Positions 1 to 10,195 of a DNA stretch of 64,000 bases are shown here, piece by piece (positions within the stretch are counted from its first letter, which is position 1; the number at the start of each line of letters is the position of its first letter). The notes under the pieces were generated by a model. The model was not told the DNA's origin, did not search any database, and was given only the letters and a program-made list of their open reading frames with translations. Source of the stretch: Cytospora piceicola (taxonomy: Eukaryota; Ascomycota; Sordariomycetes; Diaporthales; Cytosporaceae); assembly GCA_023375675.1 (NCBI GenBank), contig JALQBC010000016.1, positions 310,001 through 374,000 of the forward strand. The letters are read 5' to 3'. The translations under genes and the position numbers were made by a program.

Positions 1-378
1 CTGGCGGTATAGGTCGCTGGTCTGGCTTGTGACGGTGGGCACGTAGGACGTGACGCCGGTCTGGACGAGTCTCCGGTTGAGGTCCCGTACTGACTTGCCA
101 TACTGTGACACGTCTGAGGCGACCATGGAGAAGTTGACGCCGAAGGCGCCGTTGAGCTGGACGTCGATGAGGCCTGGTGAGAGGATGCGGCCGCCAAGGT
201 CGATGGTCCGGTCTGGGAGGACGAAGTCGTCATAGAAAGCTTGTTGTGTCTCCAAGATCTTTCCTGTTGCTGAGCTGACCCAGAGATCCTCATTCACGAA
301 GGCATCGCCCTTGGCTATGCGACAGTTTGTGAATTTGGTGATGCCATTTCTGGGACTCCCTGTAATAAGGGCCGGCAT
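1..378 (-). CDS. dac1: N-acetylglucosamine-6-phosphate deacetylase, 5' part (cut by window edge)
   Basis: The first 126 codons read right to left from an ATG at 378. The enzyme removes the acetyl group from GlcNAc-6-phosphate in the cytosol, giving glucosamine-6-phosphate and acetate, the second intracellular step of GlcNAc use. The sequence shows the N-terminal beta-sandwich followed by the start of the amidohydrolase barrel. LGGRILSPGLIDVQLNGAFG (about residues 62-81) is the family signature, with the Gln-x-Asn that NagA-type deacetylases carry where other amidohydrolases have a His-x-His. KFTNCRI near the N-terminus also fits. The remaining two thirds, with the metal and catalytic residues, lie beyond the left edge. 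No intron is seen in the visible part. The neighbouring GlcNAc kinase and glucosamine-6-phosphate deaminase support the assignment. The symbol follows fungal usage. Confidence 0.9.
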   Translation of the reverse strand, partial: MPALITGSPRNGITKFTNCRIAKGDAFVNEDLWVSSATGKILETQQAFYDDFVLPDRTIDLGGRILSPGLIDVQLNGAFGVNFSMVASDVSQYGKSVRDLNRRLVQTGVTSYVPTVTSQTSDLYRQ

Positions 379-1530
379 TTTTAGTGTGTGTGGATGCGGA
401 TAAGGATGAGGAATGTCTAGTCTTATTGTTTGAAGGGATGGGTATATTTCAAGTTAAAGAGGCAATGATGATGATTTAGATGATGATGATGATGATGAGA
501 CTCCCATGAACAAAGGGAAGATACGACGGCAGGACCCAGACTGAGAGCATATACTTAACTAACCCAACCTACCAGCAAGTTTTGGCTGACCAACGTCAAC
601 CGTTACAAGGCAGTATCTTTCTCCGGTAATGACGATAGAGCTTGCACCGATAGCTCTCCGAGCAGGAGGTACGTGAACAAGTAAGTATCACGTTGCCGGC
701 ACCAGTCCGGGTCATGGTCAAGCAGAGTACGTACTGTACCGGTAGTATCAGCCAGTATCTCCAGCCAGCAGTAGTTCGAGGTTTGGAGGCTAGCATATGG
801 CAGCTCGGATGGTCGGGCCCGTCTAGGACAACTTAGTCATTGGGAAGTAGACCAAATGGGTTGTGAATGGAACGGTGCAAGATAAGTGAGTGAGTGAGTG
901 ACTCGAGTGCTGCGGCAGCATAACGATGAACCATGGGGGGAGGGGCACAGTGCAGCACAGTAAGCCAGTCGTTTGGTATGTGATAGTCCACATGGTCGAA
1001 GTTACTGGCTGTCATGGGATGTGTGTGCACTTTTCTCTTTTTGCCTGTGAGAAACACTTGCACCTATCCATCACACTTTGACCTGGAACGTCAGAAGCGC
1101 GTATGGAGCCCGAGGATCTGCCGGATCACACAGTAACAGTGGATTATTTATTTCTTGGTGCCGAGAGGATGTCATCATCATCATGTTGCCGCATGCGAGT
1201 GTTCCGGCAGTCCGGTTACAGGAGGATGCGCGATGGGTCCAGACTGGCAGGCTGGGCTGACTGGCCGTCGTCCTTGATGTGAAGCATGTCTGCATGTTAA
1301 GGAGGGGTGCCTGGGGTGCAAGGCGACGTTGAAGTCGATAGAACGTGTGCTGTGGTTGTAGTGGAACTTGTCCTAGACCCCGCTGTCACATTAGCGAGAT
1401 GCTGCTGACACAATGAAGATCAGATGTCAGGATGTCTGTCCCATGTCAGCGGGGTGATGAAGCGAGAAGGGAGCCGAGCGAGGGCAACTTTTGAACCTTG
1501 CGTGACGTTACATCTAGAGTGTGTACTGAT

Positions 1531-1570
1531 GTACTTATGTACTTATGTACTTATGTACTTATGTACTTAT
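1531..1570. repeat. (GTACTTAT)5 tandem repeat
   Basis: Five perfect head-to-tail copies of the 8-mer GTACTTAT, 40 bp in all, in the dac1-nag3 intergenic region. Confidence 0.95.
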
Positions 1571-3026
1571 GTAGCTTTCTGTAGCTCTATCGCACTACCG
1601 ACTTAAGTACCTAGGTACTTAAGTACCCAGATAGTTACTGTAGTTATCTAGATAGACTAACACCCACAACGGACTAGCGGAGAGTGGGGGGCCTTCCGGA
1701 AATAAAGGAGGATGCTACCCCCCCCCTCCAGCTCATATGTAGAAACCCCAACCCTTCCCGGGCCGAGAACCAACAAGAGTTTTGGAAGTCTCATCGACCA
1801 CATATGCGACCATACTTAGGTATATATGCAAGTCAAAGCCGGTACAGATCCATTAACGCAGGACGCGGAGAAGTATTTGCATACAGACTGCCAGCCAGAC
1901 AAGGAAGGGGGCTCAACACCTCCCACTACCACCACTATCACGATATGCGTTGGCAGTCAAGTCGAGGCGTCGAGTTGGGCTGCAGTAGCAATATCATGTA
2001 CCGCATGAACGAGCGCCACGATCATGAGCCCACATGCCATCAGCCCAAACAATTCTGTTCTGCTTCTGCTCTATTAGCCTGTTGCTCTTCACGAATCTCT
2101 TCTCGTGTTGCTAGGTCCCAGCTCCTGGAGAGGCGTTTCTCCTCCTTTCTCGCCCCTCTTTCGTGGCAGCTCACTCGATGGTGAATATGTTATGTTGCTA
2201 TCTGCTCGAGAACGGGGTGATTCTGGCTTGGGCTGTCACGCATCGGTAGGAGAAGCAAAGCAAGCTCTTAGGGTGAAATGCGCATCATTGCCACCGCTGT
2301 CTAGGTTGTTGAAAGGACAGCCGAGCTGGGTGAGCAAGTCGCCAAGGGTGCCACAGGCCCCCAATGCTTCGCTAGCTGCCTGAGAGGTATCGACAGCGTG
2401 AAAGCCTGACCCCGGAAATAGGAAACCGGGTAGACACCAAGAGAACTTGACCTTGTGCTATGATCATCAAGTTGGTTAAATCTCTAAACCAATGGCCGTG
2501 ATATTCGACAAGATTAAAGCCGATTGCCAGGTACTAATTGTAACGGCGTTAGGGGTGCACGGGCGCTATCCCTAGTTAGGAAGGAGTTGAGTTAGCGGTG
2601 CGGCTCCAGGCCCCCGTCAGCAGCACAGTCCACTAAGTCCACTAAGTCAACTAACATTGAAGTCAACGGGTTGCCGGATCCGCATCAACATCAACATCGA
2701 CATCAATGTCAACAAACCCGACCGACCACCACGCCTGGACAGCAAGAATTTTCTCATTTCGAATCGGCAGTTTTGGCAATTGAATAATACCCAGAGCCTC
2801 AGTCCAGGCAGCGAGAGACCACAGCACAAAGCTACTCGCGGGAAATAGCGGCAATATTCGACGCTGCCCGCCTGCATCCTCACCGGTCCTCCCCGCTTCT
2901 TACGAAGCTGACTGCGTGTGCATGATATATACATTCATTCATACATTCGTACATTCGTACATTCATACATATAATGCCACGTTCGTCCCTCTCCACGTGA
3001 CGACTGCATGAGACCACGACTCTCAC

Positions 3027-3033
3027 CACAAAT
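3027..3033 (+). promoter_or_regulatory. possible Ndt80-family site (MSE core) upstream of nag3
   Basis: CACAAAT matches the core CRCAAAW of the middle sporulation element bound by yeast Ndt80. It lies about 50 bp before the nag3 ATG. The flanking GN of the full yeast element is absent. RON1 belongs to the same DNA-binding family and is encoded next door, but its own binding site is not something I can confirm. A 7-bp match with a degenerate consensus can easily arise by chance. Confidence 0.25.
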
Positions 3034-3081
3034 TCCCCACAAGCTGTTATGTCAAGTAAGACACTCGGATAGCCAACAGCA

Positions 3082-6000
3082 ATGGCTAAGCCAGACGGTG
3101 ACTTAGACCCACTATGGCAGGACCTTGATTGGTATGTACGCACTTACACATGAGCCCCCCTCCTTCCCCTGACCCTAATTGCTGTTGAGGCTACAGAGGA
3201 CCCATACGTGGAACGGGCTGTGACTTGGTACCGGACGGCCGGGCATATATGGATGTTACTTGAGCTGACAAACAACTCAACATAGGGCCATTGGCCAAAT
3301 GCTCTTGATGGGCTGGGATGGCACAGAGGTTTGCACAGGGACCCTGGCTTCGACTCGAAGACGATCCTCCTTGTGTACATTCGTCTAATGGTATCTAGGT
3401 TACGCCCCAAATCCGCACTCTCATTGAGGACCACCACCTTGGCTCCATAATCCTGACGGCCAAGAACTTGAAGTGTAAATCCGTTCCCTCCCTGTTATCA
3501 CCCTGCCCTTACAGCTGGTGCTGACCATGTTGATGTATTAAGCGGCGCAGCAGACGGCAGAGCTCGTCCAGGAACTACAGACCATTGCTCACAAATCAGG
3601 ACATCCTTACCCTCTACTTATCGCCGTGGACCAGGAAAATGGCGGCGTCAACAGTCTATTCGACGAGGACTACATCTGTCAATTTCCTAGTGCCATGGGC
3701 GTGGCTGCAACGGGCAGCCTGGACATGGCATACAATGTAGCAAAGGCTACTGCCACAGAAATCTCAGCCGTCGGGGTGAACCTCATCCTTGGCCCCGTGC
3801 TGGATGTTCTGACCAACGCTCGCTACCAACCCATGAGCGTCAGGGCCAGTGGCGACGATCCCCAGGAAGTATCTCAGTACAGCATCGCTGCGATAAACGG
3901 CTACAAAGATGCCGGCCTGGCAACGTGTGGCAAACACTTCCCCACCTATGGGAACCTGGACTTCAGGGGCTCAAGCCTGGATGTTCCAATCATCACGCAG
4001 ACTCTGGAGGAGCTCGGCCTGAGTGCCCTCGTGCCGTACAGAAACACCATCGCAACCGGTAACCTGGATGCCGTATTCATCGGGGGCTGCGGCATCGCTT
4101 CAGCAAATATGAATGTTTCCCATGCATGTTTGTCAGACCAGGTGGTGGACGACCTCCTGAGACAGGAATTGGGCTTCAAGGGCGTAGCCATCTCTGAGTG
4201 TCTGGAGATGGAGGCCCTCTACCAAGAGATTGGTGTAAAGGGAGGTACCGTGATGGCCGTCGAGGCTGGATGCGACTTGATACTGCTCTGCAAGGACTAC
4301 AATATCCAACTAGAAGGCATAGCCGGGCTGAAGCTGGGGATAGAAAACGGCATCATATCGCGGAGTAGGATCATGACCTCTCTGAGGAGGATCCTCCGCC
4401 TGAAGTCAAGCTGCACTTCATGGGCCCAAGCACTGAACCCACCGGGCATTTCCGCCCTGTCCAAGATGCACCCATCACATCTCGCCCTATCGAGACAAGC
4501 CTATGACAGTTCTATCACGGTCATGCGAGACAGGGACAGGCTACTCCCGCTGTCTCAGACCATGGACCAGGAAGAAGAGTTGCTACTCTTGACGCCACTA
4601 GTCAAGCCTTTACCCGCATCAGCCGCAACCAAAGCCATTGAGTCCAAGAGGGGCAAAGATGGCACTTCCACCATGCACGATAGGTGGACACACCGAGACA
4701 GAGGCGCCATCATGAGCGGCGAGGGTGTGTTCAGGGAGTTTGGCAGGGCGCTTGCTCGTGCAAGGAACGGGAAGCTTCTCCACACTTCATACACGGCCAA
4801 CGGGGTCCGGCCCGTACACGAGAACCTCATCAACAGAGCGTCGGGGATCGTCCTCGTCACCGCAGACGCAAATCGGAACCTGTACCAGACTGGCTTCACC
4901 AAGCACGTGGCCATGATGTGCTCAATGCTTCGCGCAACCGGCCAGAAGACGTCACTGGTTGTTGTCGCTGTCAGCTCGCCGTACGACTTTGCCATGGACA
5001 AGTCCATTGGGACGTATGTCTGCACCTTCGACTTCACCGAGACAGCGATGCAGGCACTTGTCCGGGCGCTCTTTGGGGAGTTTACGCCGCAAGGGTCTCT
5101 ACCAGGGACTCTGAGGAAGAGCAAAAAGGTCCTGAAGTCGAGACAGCAATGGCTCGTTGAGAACTACGAGAGGGGAAGAGATGCGCGCCCGTTGGATGAC
5201 CTGATCCACGCGCTCGCTAGAGCAAGCAGCCCGAACCTCGAGTTCTTGAGGACGACTACTGCGTCGTCTTTTGACCTCTACAACGCCCGCATCGAAGAGT
5301 CACACTTCGTTGTGAGAAACAGCAGCACGAAGGCCCTGTATGGCTTTTGCGCAACATACTATACCAAAGGCATCGGCATCTTAGGGTCTCTCTTCGTGGA
5401 CCCAGCCAAGCGCAATGTCTCGATCGGGCGGTCCCTTCACCGACGCGCCCTCAGACACCTCACACAGAAGCGCGGCGTCAAGAAGATCCAGCTCGGCATC
5501 TCCTTCCCCGGCGTCTTCCTCGGCATCCCGGTCGACGACAGCGCATCCCTGCGGTCCTGGTTTGCCAACAGCGGCTGGGACCTACAGTTCCCCAGGCGCC
5601 TGACCAACATGGTCATCGCCGACCTGGGCGGGTGGACGGTACCGGAGGGCCTCCTCCAGAGCATCTCGCGGGCGGGCATCAGCTTCGACCTGATCCACGG
5701 GCTCGACAACGGCAGCAACGTGCTGGACCACGTGCGCAAGCACTCGCCCAACGCCGAGGTGCAGGAGCTGTACCGGTTCGCGCTGCAGGAGCTCAAGACG
5801 TGCGGCGTGGTGCGGGCCAAGAGCAGCGCGGGCAAGATCCTGGGGAGCGTCATCATCTGCAGCCCGGGCAGCTCGCTGCCGCACTTCGTCCCGTGCCTGC
5901 AGTCGCCGTCCCGGGGCGAGCTGGTGGGGGGGATCGTGGCGCCGCTGGTGGAGCAGCCGGCGGCGCAGGCGACGCTGGTGCTGCAGGGCCTGGCGGTCAT

Positions 6001-6257
6001 GGGCGTGAGGCAGAACAAGGCGCACGGCACGGCGAGGAGCGTGCTGAGCTGGGTGACGGACGAGTCGCACGAGCCGCTGCTGGCCATGGGGTTCCAGGTG
6101 TTGCAGGCCTTTGAGGAGGTGACGAACTCTCCCGAGAATGTAAGTTTCTGCACCCCCATCTCTGCGCGCGGTTCGAAAAGTCAAGTATGGATGAAGAAGA
6201 CGAACGTGGTGGGCTAATTATTTTGTCATATTTGTGTAGTGGTCTGACTTGTCTTGA
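3082..6257 (+). CDS. nag3: GH3 beta-N-acetylglucosaminidase with C-terminal GNAT-like domains
   Basis: Five exons: 3082-3131, 3286-3328, 3399-3474, 3543-6139 and 6240-6257, giving 927 aa. Residues about 15-350 are a GH3 N-terminal barrel: IGQMLLMGWDGTEV, AVDQENGGVN, KHFPTYG at 187-193, then ISECLEMEAL with Glu275 where GH3 enzymes carry the Asp nucleophile. The usual Asp-Ser-His loop after KHFPG is also changed. Residues about 620-920 look like one or two GNAT folds; VDPAKRNVSIGRSLHRRAL near 680 resembles an acetyl-CoA-binding loop. No signal peptide is seen, so it is probably intracellular and acts on imported chito- or muro-oligomers. Intron 3 needs an AAG acceptor: the CAG sites just downstream break the frame or create a stop. 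The last intron (6140-6239) adds WSDLS; if it is retained, the protein ends differently at 6217. Its cluster partners support a role in GlcNAc release. Confidence 0.85.
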
Positions 6258-7190
6258 GTTGATTCTGAAGGTTTGGGAGAGGGGGGGGGAGGTGGGAGTA
6301 TGTAAGCTTTCACGTTGCACATATTTACAGGAGAATTTATTGTTTTATATTGATGGGATATCATCGACGTGTTGATATCTGGCGTTGATCTGCCAGTCTC
6401 TTAACAACAAAATATCCGTAATACAGGCCATTTCAGACGCTCAGCAAGACGGGGGCAACACATTGTGTGCCCTACGGCCTTCTTTCTGAATATGATGCAG
6501 AACTTAGAGTCGAGCACACTGTAGAAAAGCCACTCACTTTCAGAAGTCGTGTGTGTCTCGGGTCTCGCTTCTCAGTTCTTTGTATCTATTCTATTCTGTT
6601 CCAATCAGCTGGAGAATCTGACCTCTTGATCTTCGTATAACAAGTCATCATCACAGTCATCATCATCATCATCATAAACAAGTGCTTACTCTCGTATGGG
6701 GAACTCCGTCCAGCCAATGACAATTCAGTGTTACGGGATCGGCAACTTCAGGCCCCGCTGATAGGGATACTGAGACCTTATTGACTAAGCCCCAGCACTC
6801 GATGAGAGGGTATCTGAGAGAGCTGGAAAAGGCGCTGGAGAGTCACCTGTACAGTAGGCTACTGTGGTCAACATATCTACGGGGTATCGTTTGGTATTAT
6901 TATCAACACTATTACTATCCACTGCAGCTCATTCATTGATCGATCCTACCCACCGACCCAACCCACCCAACAATCAATCCAATCCAATCCAATCCAATCC
7001 AATCCAACCCAAACCACACTCGTCAACTGGTCTCTGTCTCGGTCTCGACTCCCTCTTCCTCGCCTACCCTCGTCCTTTTCCGGAACCAACCAGCCAACCT
7101 ACCTACCGAGGCGGTAGATCGGGTATCCAATAATTTACTCGTCCTACTCACAACGCGCATGCGCTTCTGATACCGTCCTGGTCTGGTCGC
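6258..7190. other. intergenic, nag3 3' end and ron1 promoter
   Basis: About 0.9 kb between two genes on the same strand. It contains a TCATCATCATCATCATCA run near 6655-6680 and (AATCC)n near 6975-7005. No gene is seen. It should hold the nag3 terminator and the ron1 promoter. Confidence 0.75.
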
Positions 7191-7298
7191 ATGGCGACAG
7201 GGTCAATAATGCCATGGCGACTTTCAACTCCGGCCATGCTGGACCAGGAATTCAGAACGTCAATGCCCACGGCCTGCCCATGCAGACGACCAACATGA
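7191..7298 (+). promoter_or_regulatory. overlapping upstream ORF at the ron1 start
   Basis: An ATG at 7191 in good context (CGCATGG), 23 nt before the ron1 ATG, opens a 35-codon frame in another register. A second ATG in that frame lies at 7209. It ends with TGA at 7296-7298, about 80 nt inside the ron1 coding sequence. If the transcript starts upstream of 7191, scanning ribosomes would meet this ATG first, which would lower RON1 synthesis. The transcription start is not known. Confidence 0.5.
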
Positions 7299-7445
7299 GC
7301 AATGGCACCGTGGATATGGGCGTGGGCGTCTTTGATCAGGACCTCACCTTTGACGAATCACTTCTGTAAGTGAGCAACATATGGAGTCTCTTTCCCCCCT
7401 CCCTTCCCTCCACTTTGATCTCCCATCGCGCCTCCATGCCATTCA

Positions 7446-7477
<32 letters not shown>

Positions 7478-8306
7478 CCACGTGCCAGAATCGTGGGGCG
7501 CCGGCAGACTCCCCGAGACACGGGCCAGGACACCGTTGTTGGGAATCCAGAGAGAGGACACACACACAAATACACACAGAGAGAGAAAGAGAAAGAGAGG
7601 GAGACGAGCGGATGGGTCAAGGGTAGACGACGACGACGAAGACGACGAGGCTGACCGGCTGCCGCCCCCCTCCAGCGAAGGCGTGAACGGGCTCGCGCCG
7701 CTCCCCTTCACCCCGTCCTACGAGTTCGACGGCTTCAACACCTTCGAGGACCCCTTCTCGTACCGACCGCCCTACGCCATGACGCCCGCCGAGACGGGGG
7801 GCGAGCCCTTCAGCGAGGAGTCGCCGTCGCAGGACCAGCTGGACAACAAGCTCCTGGGCTTCTCGGCGCCGCTGCCCCGGGCGCAGCTCGTCGACGGCGC
7901 CGGGGCGCCCGCCGAGGCCGTCAGCATGACGGCCGAGCTGTACGGCATGTTCTTCGTCGCCGAGGACGTCTTCGGCGGGGGCGACGCCGGCCGGCCCCTC
8001 GAGCTGACGTGCTACCGCCGGAACCTCTGGCAGTGCTCGGGCCAGATCACGCTCCCGCGCCACGTCGGCCACGTCGTGGACGAGCAGGGCCGCCGGGTCC
8101 GCGTCTCCGACCTGGCCGCCTCCATCACCGCCATCGAGTCCATCGAGGGCAAGCCCACCGAGATCATCTCCATCCCCTGGAAGTCGTCCCTCGAGGCCGA
8201 CGGCGCCCACCACAGCAGGTCACCCTCGGCGCCGCCCAACATCGCGCTGGACCTGTCGGCCGGCCAGGAGCTGGACCACCACGGCCACGGCAGCCACGGC
8301 CACGGC

Positions 8307-8339
<33 letters not shown>

Positions 8340-9477
8340 CACAGGGTGTCCCTCCCCGTCTCGTGGAAGCGCCTCCAGTTCAAGCACGCCACGGCCAACA
8401 ACGGCCGCCGCAAGGGCCTGCAGCAGCACTACGTCGTGCAAATCAGCCTCCTGGGCAAGGCCGTGGCCGAGGGCGGCGGCGGCGGCGAGTTCGTCAAGAT
8501 CGCCGAGATCCAGTCCGGGCCCGTGATAGTCCGGGGCCGTAGCCCGAGGAACTTTGACAGCAGGAAGGACGTGCCACTTGCCGGCGGCGGCGGCGGCGAC
8601 AAGAAGGTCGAGAGGAGGGCCACCGTGGCCTCTACTACTGCCACTGCTGCTGCTTCCGACTCTGCGGCGCCTACGCCCAAGTCCGAGAGGGGAGGTGACC
8701 TGGCGCATAATATACATAAGTACAACTCGCTCGGTAACGTCCAGGTACGTATCCAGCCGGAGTGTTGGAGTTTTGTAGCCGTGACTGTCTTTCAAAAGGC
8801 GAGGTAGCTAACCCGGGGGGAATCAACAAACACAGCAATCCAACGACTGGACACCAACACCACCACCCCCTCCACCACCCCCCCACTCCTACGGGTCACA
8901 AGGCCCCCACCCCTCCAAGAAGCCGGCCGTGTCGCCCAACCCCAATCACAACCGGCCGCCCGTGCCGCCGTGGTCCTCCTCGGAGCCGGCGGCGGCGCCG
9001 CCGTCCAAGCCACCGGGGCAGCCCTCGACGCCGCGGGGCGGCTCGTTCCAGCAGCGCACCCCGGCGGCGGCGCCCATCCAGCTGTCGCTCTCCGAGGACG
9101 AGCGCAGCCCCAACCGATCCAGCTCCGGCTCCACGTCGCCGCGCTTTGCCAAGATGGTGCCGGCCGCGGCCGGCGCGCAGAAGGGCGGCGAGGACGACGA
9201 GGAGCAGCTTTACGAGTACTTCCCTCTGAGCCTGGATGATTGGTGGGTCTTTTCTCCCCCCCCTTCTGGGTTTTGTTTTCTCTCTCTCCTCCCGGTGCCA
9301 CACATCTGCGGTACTGTCTTGGCAAGACTTCACAGCCACTGATACTGACACCCTCTCAGGCAACCCCCTGTCGATGCCATATACCGGCCCCACGTCGTCC
9401 ACCACGTATTCGTGCCCCCCGAACTCAAGGCGCAGCAGGTCCGGAGCAGGACCAAGCGGTATTTCTCGTCGGACTGA
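7214..9477 (+). CDS. ron1: Ndt80/PhoG-family transcription factor, regulator of GlcNAc catabolism
   Basis: Four exons: 7214-7365, 7676-8744, 8836-9242 and 9360-9477, giving 581 aa; all junctions keep frame. The Ndt80/PhoG DNA-binding domain spans about residues 135-353. It can be seen in ITLPRHVGHVVDEQG, SLPVSWKRLQFKHATANN, HYVVQISLLGK and VKIAEIQSGPVIVRGRSPRN. A His-Gly tract (about 252-273, DNA near 8278-8340) interrupts the domain. The C-terminal half is rich in Pro, Ser and Gly, likely disordered, and ends near an acidic EEQLYEYFPLSLDDW stretch that may be an activation segment. Ndt80-type proteins in filamentous fungi include RON1, which controls the GlcNAc cluster; the location between nag3 and the kinase gene makes that the best assignment. 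Intron 1 (310 nt) is long for this window and repeat-rich. An overlapping upstream ATG frame precedes the start. Confidence 0.88.
7447..7474. repeat. (GTCT)7 microsatellite in ron1 intron 1
   Basis: Seven GTCT units inside the first intron of the regulator gene, followed by AC- and GA-rich stretches up to about 7600. Confidence 0.95.
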
Positions 9478-10195
9478 AGGACTAGAGAGTTGGGACTGCC
9501 CAAGGAAGGTTATTATTCATGAGTACACGACCGGAGAGGCATTGTTATGTGTTTTCTTACGTATCTTGACGACAAGGTAGTAGTAGCCGTTATCATATGT
9601 GTGACTGTTTATGTCATGAGAAGAAGGAGGATATACAGGACACAGGCGAGGCAGCAAGCATTTTTTTTATTTTTGGAGCGCCTGTGAGCGAACGGCGGTC
9701 TTATCGTTGACAGAAAATTATACCCTTATACATTTATATTTTTAATTCTGGCACGAAGAAGACGTATATATGTCATGATAACAATGGACGATTATCATCA
9801 TCACCGGTACTCTCCTTCGATATGCACATGCGTCGTGGAGCGAGGAAGGATGCCAACGGAGCCTTTTGACACGGGCAAATGGATAAAACAAAATGCCTTT
9901 AATTTCGCAGGTAGTTTGTGAGTAAGGATTCTTGATCTCTCGTCATTATGTACACTATATACTGTGAATCCGGCCCTGGTCATGATATCATCATAGATCT
10001 ATATCCAATTACCCCTCATCTCATCTCCTTTTTGATTACCAGATACTCGCTTATATGCATGCAAGTCATACGGTATCCCGACCTCTTCCCCCCCCCCCCC
10101 ACCCAACCCGAAAAGATGCCGTGACTCCCCAGCCAGCCGACCATGTATGTTATGTTAGCTCCCCACCCCTCCCATATCACCGAGTCTCCCTCCTC
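9478..10195. other. intergenic between convergent ron1 and hxk3
   Basis: About 0.7 kb holding the two 3' ends. AT-rich stretches near 9660-9680 and 9720-9750 could serve 3' processing, and a 13-C run lies near 10088-10100. No gene is seen. Confidence 0.75.

Larger units (their letters stand above)
379..3081. other. intergenic, divergent promoter region of dac1 and nag3
   Basis: About 2.7 kb between two divergent GlcNAc genes. No coding region is convincing: the longest open frame (1684-2184, 166 codons) has random-looking composition and no recognisable motif. The region holds a GAT run near 480-499, a (GTACTTAT)5 repeat at 1531-1570, a TACCTAGGTA palindrome at 1608-1617 and short ATTCGTAC/ATTCATAC repeats around 2930-2970. 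It presumably carries the control sites of both flanking genes. Confidence 0.8.

Noticed and set aside
1684..2184. 166-codon open frame in the dac1-nag3 intergenic region
   Set aside because: Composition looks random, and there is no motif or splice context that would extend it.
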